Below, in pieces: positions 1-8,170 of a stretch of DNA of 13,121 nucleotides. The notes beneath the pieces were generated by a model. It saw nothing but the letters and a program-made list of their open reading frames with translations, ran no database searches and was not told the DNA's origin. Positions within the stretch are counted from its first letter, which is position 1, and every line of letters begins with the position of its first letter. A program made the position numbers and the translations under genes. Source of the DNA: an uncultured Mesorhizobium sp. (GTDB lineage: Bacteria; Pseudomonadota; Alphaproteobacteria; Rhizobiales; Rhizobiaceae). The stretch spans positions 1 to 13,121 of the forward strand of contig CATMOC010000042.1 of the NCBI GenBank assembly GCA_950071955.1, written 5' to 3'.

Positions 1-633
1 AAGGTCGCCTATGTGCGCGCCCTCGGCCAGATCGAACTGGTCTTTACCTTCCTCTCCTCGGTCCTGTGGTTCCGGGAAAGGATTACGCGCCTGGAATTTG
101 CCGGCTCGGCCGTGGTCGTCTGCGCGATCCTGCTCCTGATCGGCGCCGCCCTTGCCGGGCTCGCCGTCTGGGCCGTGCTGGAAGCCGTTCTCGTCTTCAC
201 GCCGGCGCCCGCCGCGCTCGCCTTCCTCATACAGGGCGAGGTGGGCGACACGGGTGCCACCGGCGGTATCTCGGAACTGCCTCTGGTCTCGCTGGTGCTG
301 GGCTTCGCCGGCGCGCTCGCGATCGTCTCCATCGCCACGCTTCTGGCGCGGGTGCCCTGGGCGAACGGACTGCGCTGGCTGGGCGAACATTCCATCGTCG
401 TCTACCTCGCCTTCTTCCTGCCGATGGCAACCGCCCGCGTGGTGCTCGTCAAGACCGGCATCGTGCCCGACGTCGGCGTGATGGCCTTCCTCGTCACCGC
501 AGCCGGCGTCACCGGGCCGGTGGTGCTCTTCCTCGCCGTGCAGTGGAGCGGCCGCGGCAAGTGGCTGTTCGAGCGGCCGGACTGGGCGAAAATCGACGGC
601 AGGCACAAGGCCGGGGCGCGCGCCGCGGCGTAG
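1..633 (+). CDS. Partial membrane protein: DMT-transporter end fused to acyltransferase-3 C-terminal half
   Basis: The frame is open from the first base, so the true start lies outside the window; 210 residues are visible. Residues 1-47 resemble the last helix-loop-helix of an EamA/DMT drug-metabolite transporter (AYVRALGQIELVF, then an FRERI-type motif and a final hydrophobic helix). From about residue 48 the sequence instead resembles the membrane C-terminal half of an acyltransferase family 3 protein: several hydrophobic helices, a WLGEHSIVVYLAFFLPMA segment near residues 127-144, then a soluble FERPDWAKI tail. The acyltransferase N-terminal half, with its catalytic histidine, is not visible. 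I recognise both halves from family memory, without a search. The ORF may be a deletion fusion of two adjacent genes, a real chimeric gene, or an assembly join. If it is a fusion, neither activity is likely to be intact. Confidence 0.7.
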   Translation, partial: KVAYVRALGQIELVFTFLSSVLWFRERITRLEFAGSAVVVCAILLLIGAALAGLAVWAVLEAVLVFTPAPAALAFLIQGEVGDTGATGGISELPLVSLVLGFAGALAIVSIATLLARVPWANGLRWLGEHSIVVYLAFFLPMATARVVLVKTGIVPDVGVMAFLVTAAGVTGPVVLFLAVQWSGRGKWLFERPDWAKIDGRHKAGARAAA

Positions 634-723
634 AGGGGCAGGATCGGGGTCGGAGGGAAAACTCCGGCCAGATCGCGCTCCGTCGCGCCCCCCTCTGTCC
701 TCCCGAGCTCTTGCCGAGGGGCG

Positions 724-750
724 GACATCTCCCCCACGAGGGGGGAGATC
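724..750. repeat. 27-base palindromic repeat, copy 1
   Basis: This copy is identical to 1122-1148 and nearly identical, inverted, to 815-839. Its arms GATCTCCCCC-type and GGGGGAGATC-type pair into a hairpin. The two direct copies and the inverted one frame about 400 bases of other hairpin elements. Confidence 0.75.
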
Positions 751-1121
751 AGCCGTCGCGTATATCGTCGCCAACCTTAACTATTGCAGGAGAAGCGGCG
801 ATATCGACGCTGCCGATCTCCCCCCTCGTGGGGGAGGTCGGATGAGGGGTGCTGGACGGAGCGGGGTGGTTGAAGGGGAGACGCGGATTGCCTTTCGGTG
901 GCTGGATTGTGGGATCGGTCTCCGGCCGACACCCCTCATCCGTCTCGGCGCTGCGCGCCGAGCCACCTTTTCCCACAAGGGGAGAAGGAAGAGAGCCGCG
1001 GCATTTCGCGAGCCACGGTACCGGGGCTGCCGGGGCACCCCCACCCCTGGCCCCTCCCCGCAAGGGGGAGGGGGACGCGGCGGCGGCATCCCGCGAGGCG
1101 CCCCCCTCTGTCGGCTTCGCC

Positions 1122-1148
1122 GACATCTCCCCCACGAGGGGGGAGATC
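1122..1148. repeat. 27-base palindromic repeat, copy 2
   Basis: This is a base-for-base match to 724-750. Both copies are preceded by a CCCCCCTCTGTC stretch, so the repeated unit is longer than the hairpin core and the spacer between them differs. Confidence 0.75.
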
Positions 1149-1216
1149 GGCAGCTTCGGCATCGCGCCCGTATCTTCCGCTTCAGAAATGTTCGTGGAGG
1201 CGGCGGCACCTCGGCT

Positions 1217-1243
1217 TTCCTTCTCCCCTTGTGGGAGAAGGAA
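1217..1243. repeat. 11-bp stem hairpin within the repeat region
   Basis: Arms 1217-1227 and 1233-1243 are perfect reverse complements (TTCCTTCTCCC and GGGAGAAGGAA) around a 5-base loop. A related hairpin with TTCCCACAAGGGGA is at 966-988, so this is a second repeat type interleaved with the 27-base element. Confidence 0.7.
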
Positions 1244-1467
1244 GGGCCGGATCCCACGAGGCGCCCCTGCGGACCGCGTCTCACCCCCACAAGGGGGAAG
1301 ATTGGCAGCGCCAGCATCGCGAAACCCTGCTCTTCCTGTGGGAAGGGGAGGCAGGCTTTGTCCGGGGATCACGTGGGTGAGCGGCTCGGCCGGCCATTGC
1401 CGAACCGCTTCCCGTCGTTGCCGAACCGTCGCCCCATGACCAGGGGCTACATTTCGCCCGGCGGCGA

Positions 1468-1986
1468 TCAGGCCTCGGCGAGCTCCGGTATGCGCAGCAC
1501 CTGGCCCGGGTAGATCTTGTCCGGATGCTTCAGCATAGGCTTGTTGGCTTCGAAGATGACGGTGTATTTCGATGCCTTGCCCTTGCCGTAGACATGCTCG
1601 GCGATCTTCGAGAGATTGTCGCCTTTCTGGACGGTGTAGAAGACGGGTTGCCGGGCCGGCGTCGATGCCTTGACCAGTTCGGTCATGTCGACGTTCCTGT
1701 CGAGCGAAACGGCCGCCTGCGGCGCCACGACCTTTAGCTCGTCGGCCTGGACCTTGGAAACGCCAAGCGTGTTTCCGATGGCGATGACGGCCTTTTCGAA
1801 GACGGACTGGTCGGCGACGTCGCCTTTCAGGATCGCGGTGTCTCCCTTGACCTCGACCTGCACCTTTTCGGTGCCGAGCTTGTAGGAATCGAGCTCCTTC
1901 TTCAAGACCGCCGCGTCGGTGGCCTCATCATGATCGCCGAAGCCGAGCTTGTTGCCGACACTCTTCACGAAATCAAATATGCCCAT
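1468..1986 (-). CDS. lysM: BON and LysM domain protein (Kbp/YgaU-like)
   Basis: The product has 172 residues. The N-terminus MGIFDFVKSVGNKL, a BON domain (about 24-88) and a C-terminal LysM domain (about 117-167, with YTVQKGDNLSKIA and FEANKPMLKHPDKIYPGQVL) match E. coli YgaU/Kbp in order and in motifs. Kbp is known as a small soluble potassium-binding protein; LysM generally binds N-acetylglucosamine polymers such as peptidoglycan. No signal peptide is visible. I chose the start at 1986 because AGGAGA lies at a normal distance upstream and the N-terminus matches the family; the frame stays open 70 codons further upstream but with unlikely composition. It is somewhat longer than the roughly 150-residue E. 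coli protein, mainly between the two domains. It lies 169 bases downstream of the secreted-protein gene on the same strand. Confidence 0.92.
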   Translation of the reverse strand: MGIFDFVKSVGNKLGFGDHDEATDAAVLKKELDSYKLGTEKVQVEVKGDTAILKGDVADQSVFEKAVIAIGNTLGVSKVQADELKVVAPQAAVSLDRNVDMTELVKASTPARQPVFYTVQKGDNLSKIAEHVYGKGKASKYTVIFEANKPMLKHPDKIYPGQVLRIPELAEA

Positions 1987-2155
1987 GATGCGTTTCTCCT
2001 GTGCGTCCCCACGCCCGGATATCGCATTGGCGCGTGGCAAAGGAAAGCATCCTCGACCGCAATAGTTCCCCGACTTCCATCGCATCCGCAGGGGAGGATC
2101 GGGCACCGGCTGTGGCGCGATCGGTCGTCCCCGCACATGGAGGATAAGCGCTGGC

Positions 2156-2512
2156 TTACCCTCCGATGTCGATGTGGGCGGCGGAGACGGGGGCACAGGT
2201 GAGGCAGCACTGATCGCAGACGAGGTCGCGTTCGGGGCCGACGCCGTAAGCGGTCGTCTCGTCGCCGAAGCGCCAGGCGCCGTAGCAGATGGTCTCGCCG
2301 ACGCGGCACTCGATGCGCACCGACTTACGCTCGCCCTTTTCGAGAAGGTAGACCTTGCCGCCGCCCGGCCACTCGCCGTCGCCGCCGGGCGCGGAGAGTT
2401 CGGCCGCCACCGCGTGCGGGGCGCGGTTGGCGAGGTAGAGCGTCAGCTCCTCGGCCAGCGACGGCGAGGCGAGAAGGACGGCGGGAAGGGCGAGAAGGGC
2501 GGCGCGAAGCAT
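2156..2512 (-). CDS. Small secreted cysteine-rich protein of unknown function
   Basis: The product has 118 residues. Residues 1-20 are a typical signal peptide (basic residue, leucine/alanine-rich core, SLA end), so the mature protein of about 98 residues should be periplasmic or outside the cell. It has six cysteines at 69, 76, 99, 102, 103 and 106, including a CDQCCLTC cluster, and motifs WPGGGKVYLL, CRVGETICYGAW and GVGPERD. I recall similar uncharacterised proteins in Rhizobiales, with the same ICYGAW and paired-cysteine features, but no function for them. The even number of cysteines suggests disulfides or metal binding after export; this is inference. The ATG has no clear Shine-Dalgarno sequence, but the signal peptide begins exactly there. 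It lies between lepA and lysM on the same strand. Confidence 0.75.
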   Translation of the reverse strand: MLRAALLALPAVLLASPSLAEELTLYLANRAPHAVAAELSAPGGDGEWPGGGKVYLLEKGERKSVRIECRVGETICYGAWRFGDETTAYGVGPERDLVCDQCCLTCAPVSAAHIDIGG

Positions 2513-2820
2513 GGCTGATTCTGCGCTCGCGCGCGGGCGGGATCAAGAGGGGGAGGACGCGGCGATGGCGAGGACGCGGGTCGAGGGAGTCCGGTGCGTC
2601 GCTCTCGTGGTTCGCCCTTCGGCCGGCTCAGGAAGCTCACCATGAGGGCGAGAGGAGCATCGCAGTCACTTCACCGCCGCAGTCTGAGGTGCTCATGGTT
2701 CGTGGTTCGTGGTGCGTGGTTCGACAGGCTCACCATGAGGAGGTTTGCAATGGGGCTGCGGTGCAGCCTCCGGCCTCATGGTGAGCCTGTCGAACCACGA
2801 GGCGGGAGTGGTATCAGCCG
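2513..2820. repeat. Intergenic region with a long inverted repeat and related fragments
   Basis: This gap of about 308 bases holds no gene. Its main feature is the inverted repeat at 2715-2799. A degenerate copy of the same element (GTGGTTCG ... GCTCACCATGAG) lies at about 2607-2643, and short GTTCGTGGT iterations lie at 2697-2720. The rest (2513-2600) is GC-rich sequence in which I see nothing. Confidence 0.6.
2715..2799. repeat. 26-bp perfect inverted repeat (TTCGACAGGCTCACCATGAG type)
   Basis: Arms 2715-2740 and 2774-2799 are exact reverse complements. The 33-base spacer holds its own 6-bp hairpin at 2754-2768 (GGCTGC and GCAGCC around GGT). The arm motif GGTTCGACAGGCTCACCATGAG is, from memory, a widespread intergenic repeat in alphaproteobacteria. 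It begins 22 bases past the lepA stop, so the lepA transcript would fold it. It could act as a transcript end or stabiliser, but there is no U-run. Confidence 0.85.
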
Positions 2821-4626
<1,806 letters not shown>

Positions 4627-4635
4627 GGGGCGGGC

Positions 4636-4664
4636 GTATAGAGCATCCGCGGGCAAAACGCCAA
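4636..4664 (-). promoter_or_regulatory. Candidate lepA promoter, very close to the start codon
   Basis: On the minus strand TTGGCG (4659-4664) and CTATAC (4636-4641) are 17 bases apart. This fits the rhizobial housekeeping form CTTGAC-N17-CTATAT fairly well. Transcription would begin at about 4628-4630, only a few bases before the ATG at 4626, giving an almost leaderless message. That agrees with the lack of a ribosome binding site there. Confidence 0.45.
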
Positions 4665-4841
4665 ACGGGTTTTGCGGGGCGTGCGGCAAATGGAATGGGC
4701 GAGTTGCGGTCGCACGAGCAACGTGGCCGCGTTCACGAGACGCACGCCTACCGTGTGCCGACAGGACCGCTCCATCAGTGTTCTATCGTTCGTTTCGCAG
4801 CGCGACCGAAACGCACGAAGGAGCCTTTCTGCAACTTTAAC

Positions 4842-4870
4842 TTGACATACTTCGCATTCGGGGCAAGATT
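4842..4870 (+). promoter_or_regulatory. Candidate promoter of the PatG-like protease gene
   Basis: A perfect TTGACA (4842-4847, preceded by C as in rhizobial promoters) is followed after 17 bases by a poor -10 match, AAGATT (4865-4870). The predicted start at about 4877 leaves a leader of roughly ten bases that contains the GAGG ribosome binding site (4878-4881), six bases before the ATG at 4888. The weak -10 suggests low basal activity or an activator. The rest of the lepA-protease gap (4627-4887) shows no gene. Confidence 0.4.
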
Positions 4871-4887
4871 TCCCGTTGAGGTTGCAG

Positions 4888-6882
4888 ATGAGATACGACT
4901 TCAATCCGCTGGGAGATCCGCGTATCAAGGTTGCCGTTCTCGACGGCCCCGTAGACGTGTCGCATCCTTGCTTTGACGGCGCCACGATCGAGATCCCTTG
5001 GGGCATGCCGAAGACGGCTCCCGGTTCACCGGCCAGCTGCCACGGCACGCATATCGCCAGCATCTTGTTCGGGCAGCCGGGAAGCCCTGTCCACGGACTG
5101 GTCCCATGCTGCCGCGGTTTGATTCTGCCAATCTTCCGAGACACCGGCGAAATGGACGTTTCCTGCACCCAACGCGATCTTGCGCGCGCGATACTCGCTG
5201 CAATCGACCAGGGTGCCCATATCGTTGCCATCTCTGGTGGCGAACCCGGCACGCCAGAAGCCGCAGATGCTTTCCTCGTGGAGGCGATAGGACGATGTCT
5301 CGAGGACAACGTGCTTGTAGTGGCAGCCGCGGGCAACGATGGGGCATCGCTTGCACATATTCCGGCGGCTATGAGTGGCGTGCTGGCAGTCGGAGCTTGC
5401 GATCTAAACGGAAAACCGTTGTCCTTCAGCAACTTCGCGGAAGTTTACACCGACCACGGGATATTGGCACCGGGATCTGAGATCGTTGGTGCCGTCCCGG
5501 GCGGCGGCGTGGTTAGCCGCAGCGGGACCAGCTTCGCGGTCCCGATCGTTGCGGGATTGGCGGCCCGAATGCTTGCCGAAACAGTTCAGCGTGGCGATAT
5601 CCCGAACCCGGTGGCAGTCGGGCGAAGCCTGATCGCCAATGCGGTCGGCTGCGGAGAATATCTTTCGGATCCCGATCGATGCCTTTCAGGGCGCATCAAT
5701 CCTTTTCAGAGTTTGGCGGCGCGAAACACCGGCGCGCGCTCGGAGAGCAGATTTGCAACTGGGAGCGGAGGAATGGTCATGTCGGAATTAGCTGAAGAGT
5801 TGGAGCGGACCGAAGCAGGACCGGGAGGGGTGCGCGCCGCCAGCGACCACTCTCCCGATGAAGTTGGCCGGCAAGATTCTGCCGGTCTCAAGCAATCCGT
5901 CCTTTCGACCTCCGATTGCGGATGCGGATGCGGCGGCAAATGTGCTTCGGACTGCGGATGCGGAGGCAAACCTGCATCGGCTCCACAGAAAGTCTACGCG
6001 CTGGGACAGATCGGCTACGACTTCGGCACAGAAGCCCGCCGCGACTCCATCCGACAGTATATGTCGACGAACACCGGACCCTCTCCGGTGGAGTTGATAG
6101 AGCACTTGCAGGAGCCCGAGAACATTTTCGACGTCGAACGCATCATTTGGACCCTGAATCTAGATGGTGCGCCGATTTATGCGCTGATGCCGAGCGGGGC
6201 TTACGCAGCCGAAGGCTATGCTCGAATCTTCACCGCATATATCAACCAGGTGATTGGTCGAACCACCGAGGACGGAGCCAATAAAGGAAAAGCGAAGAAA
6301 TCACCGTCAAAAGTTACTCTTTTTGCAGTTCCCGGGCAGATATGTGGCTCGGTTCGCCTGATGTCGGGAGAGACGGTGCCGGTCTTGGTGCCCGTGGCTC
6401 GCGCGATCGCGGAGTGGGATGTCGAGGATGCAACCGCGAGGTTCCTCGCGAGGTTTGAAGAAGAAGCGAAAGCAGCAGGCGAAGGGTCCGGTCTTGCGGA
6501 TCGCATTGCGCAGATGGCCGACGATCTCCCGCCTTTCCTCAGCGATTTCCGCAACCTCATCACGCGCAAATATCGGAATCTCGGCATAGCAGGGCGGGAC
6601 CGGGCTCTGAACTTCGCCGCGACATCGGCATTCCGCACGTTTCAGATACTTTCGGAGATCGCCGGACTGAAGCTGATCCTGGACGACATCCTCGTCACGA
6701 GGAGCCCCTCCTGCCGCGCCGGTTCCGAATGCTACGACATCGCTATCCGGTTCTTCCGTGAGGCGGATGTCACTTCAGCGCTCTACACCTTCCAGTTCAC
6801 GCTGGACGTGAGTGATACGGTTCCAGTGAGTATCGGCGAGCTCTCGCAGTGGAGAGAGCGGCCGAAAGCACTCCTCGGATAA
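4888..6882 (+). CDS. PatA/PatG-like subtilisin protease (cyanobactin maturation protease family)
   Basis: The product has 664 residues. Residues 10-280 are a subtilisin (S8) domain with Asp19 in AVLDGPVDVSHPCF, His52 in CHGTHIASI, oxyanion Asn150 in AAAGND and Ser215 in SGTSFAVPI, so the catalytic set is complete. DGPVD-SHPCF and CCRGLILPIF are typical of PatA/PatG proteases. Residues 343-360 form a Cys/Gly-rich linker with six cysteines. From residue 369 follows a PatG-type C-terminal domain: VYALGQIGYDFGTEARRDS, then IIWTLNLDGAPIYAL and LMSGETVPVL. PatA removes the leader of a cyanobactin precursor and PatG cuts and cyclises its core; which of these happens here cannot be told. There is no signal peptide, so it should be cytoplasmic. 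GAGG six bases before the ATG supports this start over two TTG codons upstream. The likely partner is the cysteine-rich peptide 78 bases downstream. Base composition is visibly lower in GC than in neighbouring genes, suggesting transfer. Confidence 0.88.
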   Translation: MRYDFNPLGDPRIKVAVLDGPVDVSHPCFDGATIEIPWGMPKTAPGSPASCHGTHIASILFGQPGSPVHGLVPCCRGLILPIFRDTGEMDVSCTQRDLARAILAAIDQGAHIVAISGGEPGTPEAADAFLVEAIGRCLEDNVLVVAAAGNDGASLAHIPAAMSGVLAVGACDLNGKPLSFSNFAEVYTDHGILAPGSEIVGAVPGGGVVSRSGTSFAVPIVAGLAARMLAETVQRGDIPNPVAVGRSLIANAVGCGEYLSDPDRCLSGRINPFQSLAARNTGARSESRFATGSGGMVMSELAEELERTEAGPGGVRAASDHSPDEVGRQDSAGLKQSVLSTSDCGCGCGGKCASDCGCGGKPASAPQKVYALGQIGYDFGTEARRDSIRQYMSTNTGPSPVELIEHLQEPENIFDVERIIWTLNLDGAPIYALMPSGAYAAEGYARIFTAYINQVIGRTTEDGANKGKAKKSPSKVTLFAVPGQICGSVRLMSGETVPVLVPVARAIAEWDVEDATARFLARFEEEAKAAGEGSGLADRIAQMADDLPPFLSDFRNLITRKYRNLGIAGRDRALNFAATSAFRTFQILSEIAGLKLILDDILVTRSPSCRAGSECYDIAIRFFREADVTSALYTFQFTLDVSDTVPVSIGELSQWRERPKALLG

Positions 6883-6891
6883 TCTTGCCAG

Positions 6892-6941
6892 GCGGAATGG
6901 CGCGGGAACATTCCGCAGGGCTCCGAAACTTCCTGTCCCGC
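6892..6941 (+). promoter_or_regulatory. Stem-loop, possible pseudoknot, between protease and peptide genes
   Basis: Arms GCGGAATG (6892-6899) and CATTCCGC (6909-6916) form a perfect 8-bp stem with a 9-base loop. Loop bases 6902-6907 (GCGGGA) are complementary to 6936-6941 (TCCCGC), so an H-type pseudoknot could form nine bases before the ribosome binding site of the peptide gene (6950-6954). It could tune peptide expression relative to the protease or define an RNA end. No U-run follows, so it is not a standard terminator. Confidence 0.4.
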
Positions 6942-6960
6942 AGATTTACGGGAGTATCAA

Positions 6961-7161
6961 ATGAAGAGGACACTCAACGCTAAGCTCTCCGGTTCAGCCG
7001 ATGTTGCACCGGTCATGAGAGCTTATTCACCCACTGCGCAAAGGCAGAATGTCTCTGCCTCCAGCATCGAATGTGATCTCTGTCACTTCGGTTGCGAACT
7101 GATACCGGATCCTTTCGCGAAGCAAGCCTGTCACATCGCGTGTCAGCACACCGTCTGCTGA
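6961..7161 (+). CDS. Small six-cysteine peptide, candidate substrate of the PatG-like protease
   Basis: The product has 66 residues. A strong ribosome binding site (GGGAG at 6950-6954, six bases upstream) supports the start. The first half (1-35) is basic and Ser/Ala-rich without cysteine, like a leader. The second half has all six cysteines (38, 41, 45, 57, 61, 66), with the near-symmetrical pair CHFGC (41-45) and CHIAC (57-61), a Pro/Asp turn between them, and a final cysteine as the last residue. There is no signal peptide, no LAELSEE-type cyanobactin leader motif and no AYDG-type follower, so it is not a classical cyanobactin precursor. The position directly after a PatG-like protease suggests a precursor peptide cut between leader and core; VSASS before Ile36 is one possible site (inference). 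I do not recognise the family. It could also be a stand-alone cysteine-rich or metal-binding peptide. Confidence 0.72.
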   Translation: MKRTLNAKLSGSADVAPVMRAYSPTAQRQNVSASSIECDLCHFGCELIPDPFAKQACHIACQHTVC

Positions 7162-7205
7162 GGCTTGCGCGGCCTGGCGCGTGGCAACGCGCTAGGCCCG
7201 AAGCC
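7162..7205 (+). terminator. Large stem-loop directly after the peptide gene stop
   Basis: Starting at the base after the TGA, three paired blocks stack: GGCTT/AAGCC (7162-7166 with 7201-7205), GGCCT/AGGCC (7171-7175 with 7194-7198) and GCGCGT/ACGCGC (7177-7182 with 7187-7192), closing on a 4-base loop. A 4-by-2 internal loop and one G-T pair interrupt it. No T-run follows, so it may block exonucleases or act as an imperfect terminator against the convergent tetR gene. Confidence 0.55.
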
Positions 7206-7260
7206 GGGCAGTCAGCCGACGTCCGCCACGTATCTGCGACTTCACCGCCAGCGATCAGTT

Positions 7261-7920
7261 TCACTCCGCGGCAATGGCCGCGCGGGCGGGCACATGCAGG
7301 GCAGCGGTAGCAGGTTCGGAGAAGAGCAGCTTCACGAAGGAGCGGAAGGCAAGCAGCTGGTTGGGCAGCCGCTGCGGGTCCTTCATGACCTTGGCCATGA
7401 TGATGCCTCCGTCGATGATGCAGGTGACCATCTCGGCAAGCGCGTCGAGGTCGACGGGCTCGCGCGGCGCGTAGACGCTGGCAACCGCTTCGAGATAGCG
7501 GCGAAAGCGGTCGTTCAGCCCTTCGACCGCCTGCCGGTTGATCTCGACCACCTCGCGGTCGAACAGCCTCTCCTGATAACAGACCGATGCGATGATGCAG
7601 CCGGGATGGCCGTTCGGCAGATCGGCAAGCGTTTCGGCGAAGAGCTTCAGCCCGATCAGGAATGCCTGAAGCGGATCGTCGGACAGATCGGCGGCACGGG
7701 CGAAGATCTCATCCAGGATGCGGTTGTCCTCGGCGACGTAGCGGCGCAGCATGTCGCGGGCGAGTTCGTTCTTGTCACGGAAGTGGTAGAAGAAGCCGCT
7801 CTTGGTGATTCCGGCTTCCGCGATGATTTCGTCGATGGACGTCGCCCCGAATCCCTTTGCCAGGACGGACGCTTCGGCGATCTCGAGGATGCGCTCGCGC
7901 GTGTCGGCGCCCTTTCCCAT
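7261..7920 (-). CDS. TetR/AcrR family transcriptional regulator
   Basis: The product has 219 residues, the normal TetR length. The N-terminal helix-turn-helix covers about residues 8-55, with the signature TSIDEIIAEAGITKSGFFYHFRDK; the rest is an all-helical ligand domain containing HPGCIIASVCYQERLFDREV. Members usually repress a neighbouring gene and release DNA on binding a small molecule. I chose the start at 7920 because AGGAG lies six bases upstream; a longer frame would add six residues. The gene is divergent from the homocysteine methyltransferase gene 250 bases away, which makes that gene and itself the first candidates for regulation (inference). The ligand cannot be guessed. Confidence 0.93.
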   Translation of the reverse strand: MGKGADTRERILEIAEASVLAKGFGATSIDEIIAEAGITKSGFFYHFRDKNELARDMLRRYVAEDNRILDEIFARAADLSDDPLQAFLIGLKLFAETLADLPNGHPGCIIASVCYQERLFDREVVEINRQAVEGLNDRFRRYLEAVASVYAPREPVDLDALAEMVTCIIDGGIIMAKVMKDPQRLPNQLLAFRSFVKLLFSEPATAALHVPARAAIAAE

Positions 7921-8170
7921 GTGAAGCTCCTCATACAATTACTTGACCGACGGTGCGGTTTTGCTTGGGCGCCCCCATACACGTTCGCGATGGTTGGCGC
8001 TACAGCTTCCTCCAAGTCATTGAAGAACAAGACATAGTTCCTTTCCTTCCGGCACAGGACCGCAGGTTTGCTAGTCTCCGGACGCTTCATCCGGCACATC
8101 TTGAGCCATAGCCGACGGGCTGAACGGTCGTGCCGGCAATCATCGTGAACTACACCGAAAGGATGCGACA
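7921..8170. promoter_or_regulatory. Divergent control region between tetR and the methyltransferase gene
   Basis: These 250 bases must hold both promoters. An imperfect palindrome ACCG-N6-CGGT (7946-7959) lies 26 bases before the tetR start and could be its operator. Nearer the other gene, TCCGGCACA occurs twice as a direct repeat (8048-8056 and 8090-8098), CCGGA/TCCGG form a 5-bp hairpin (8078-8094), and TGCCGGCA is at about 8131-8138. I see no convincing -35/-10 pair and no recognisable S-adenosylmethionine riboswitch. The antisense frame through this region is most likely chance. Confidence 0.35.

Larger units (their letters stand above)
634..1467. repeat. Gene-free mosaic of GC-rich palindromic repeats
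   Basis: About 830 bases hold no convincing gene; the ORFs here are proline/arginine-rich translations of repeats. A 27-base element occurs identically at 724-750 and 1122-1148, with an inverted near-copy at 815-839. Each copy is itself a hairpin with C-run and G-run arms around CACGA. Other hairpins are 944-962 (8-bp stem, 3-base loop), 966-988, about 1045-1070, 1217-1243 (11-bp stem, 5-base loop) and a diverged copy near 1285-1305. Short flanks such as CGCCCCCCTCTGTC also recur before two copies. This resembles the intergenic palindromic elements (RIME- or REP-like) common in rhizobial genomes. The right edge ends just after the stop of the minus-strand LysM gene, so some hairpins may also end its transcript. 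Confidence 0.75.

Noticed and set aside
724..1148. Possible CRISPR array because of repeated palindromic units
   Set aside because: The repeats are few, occur in both orientations, and have irregular spacing; there are no cas genes.
842..1513. Several overlapping open frames in the left intergenic region
   Set aside because: They translate the palindromic repeats into Pro/Arg/Gly-rich sequence, occur in many frames at once, and lack ribosome binding sites.
4888..7161. A full cyanobactin cluster
   Set aside because: No YcaO heterocyclase, PatF-type prenyltransferase, oxidase or second protease gene is present, and the peptide lacks the known cyanobactin recognition sequences.
8038..8170. A S-adenosylmethionine riboswitch ahead of the homocysteine methyltransferase gene
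   Set aside because: I could not find the conserved pairing of the SAM-II or other SAM classes; only short hairpins and repeats are present.
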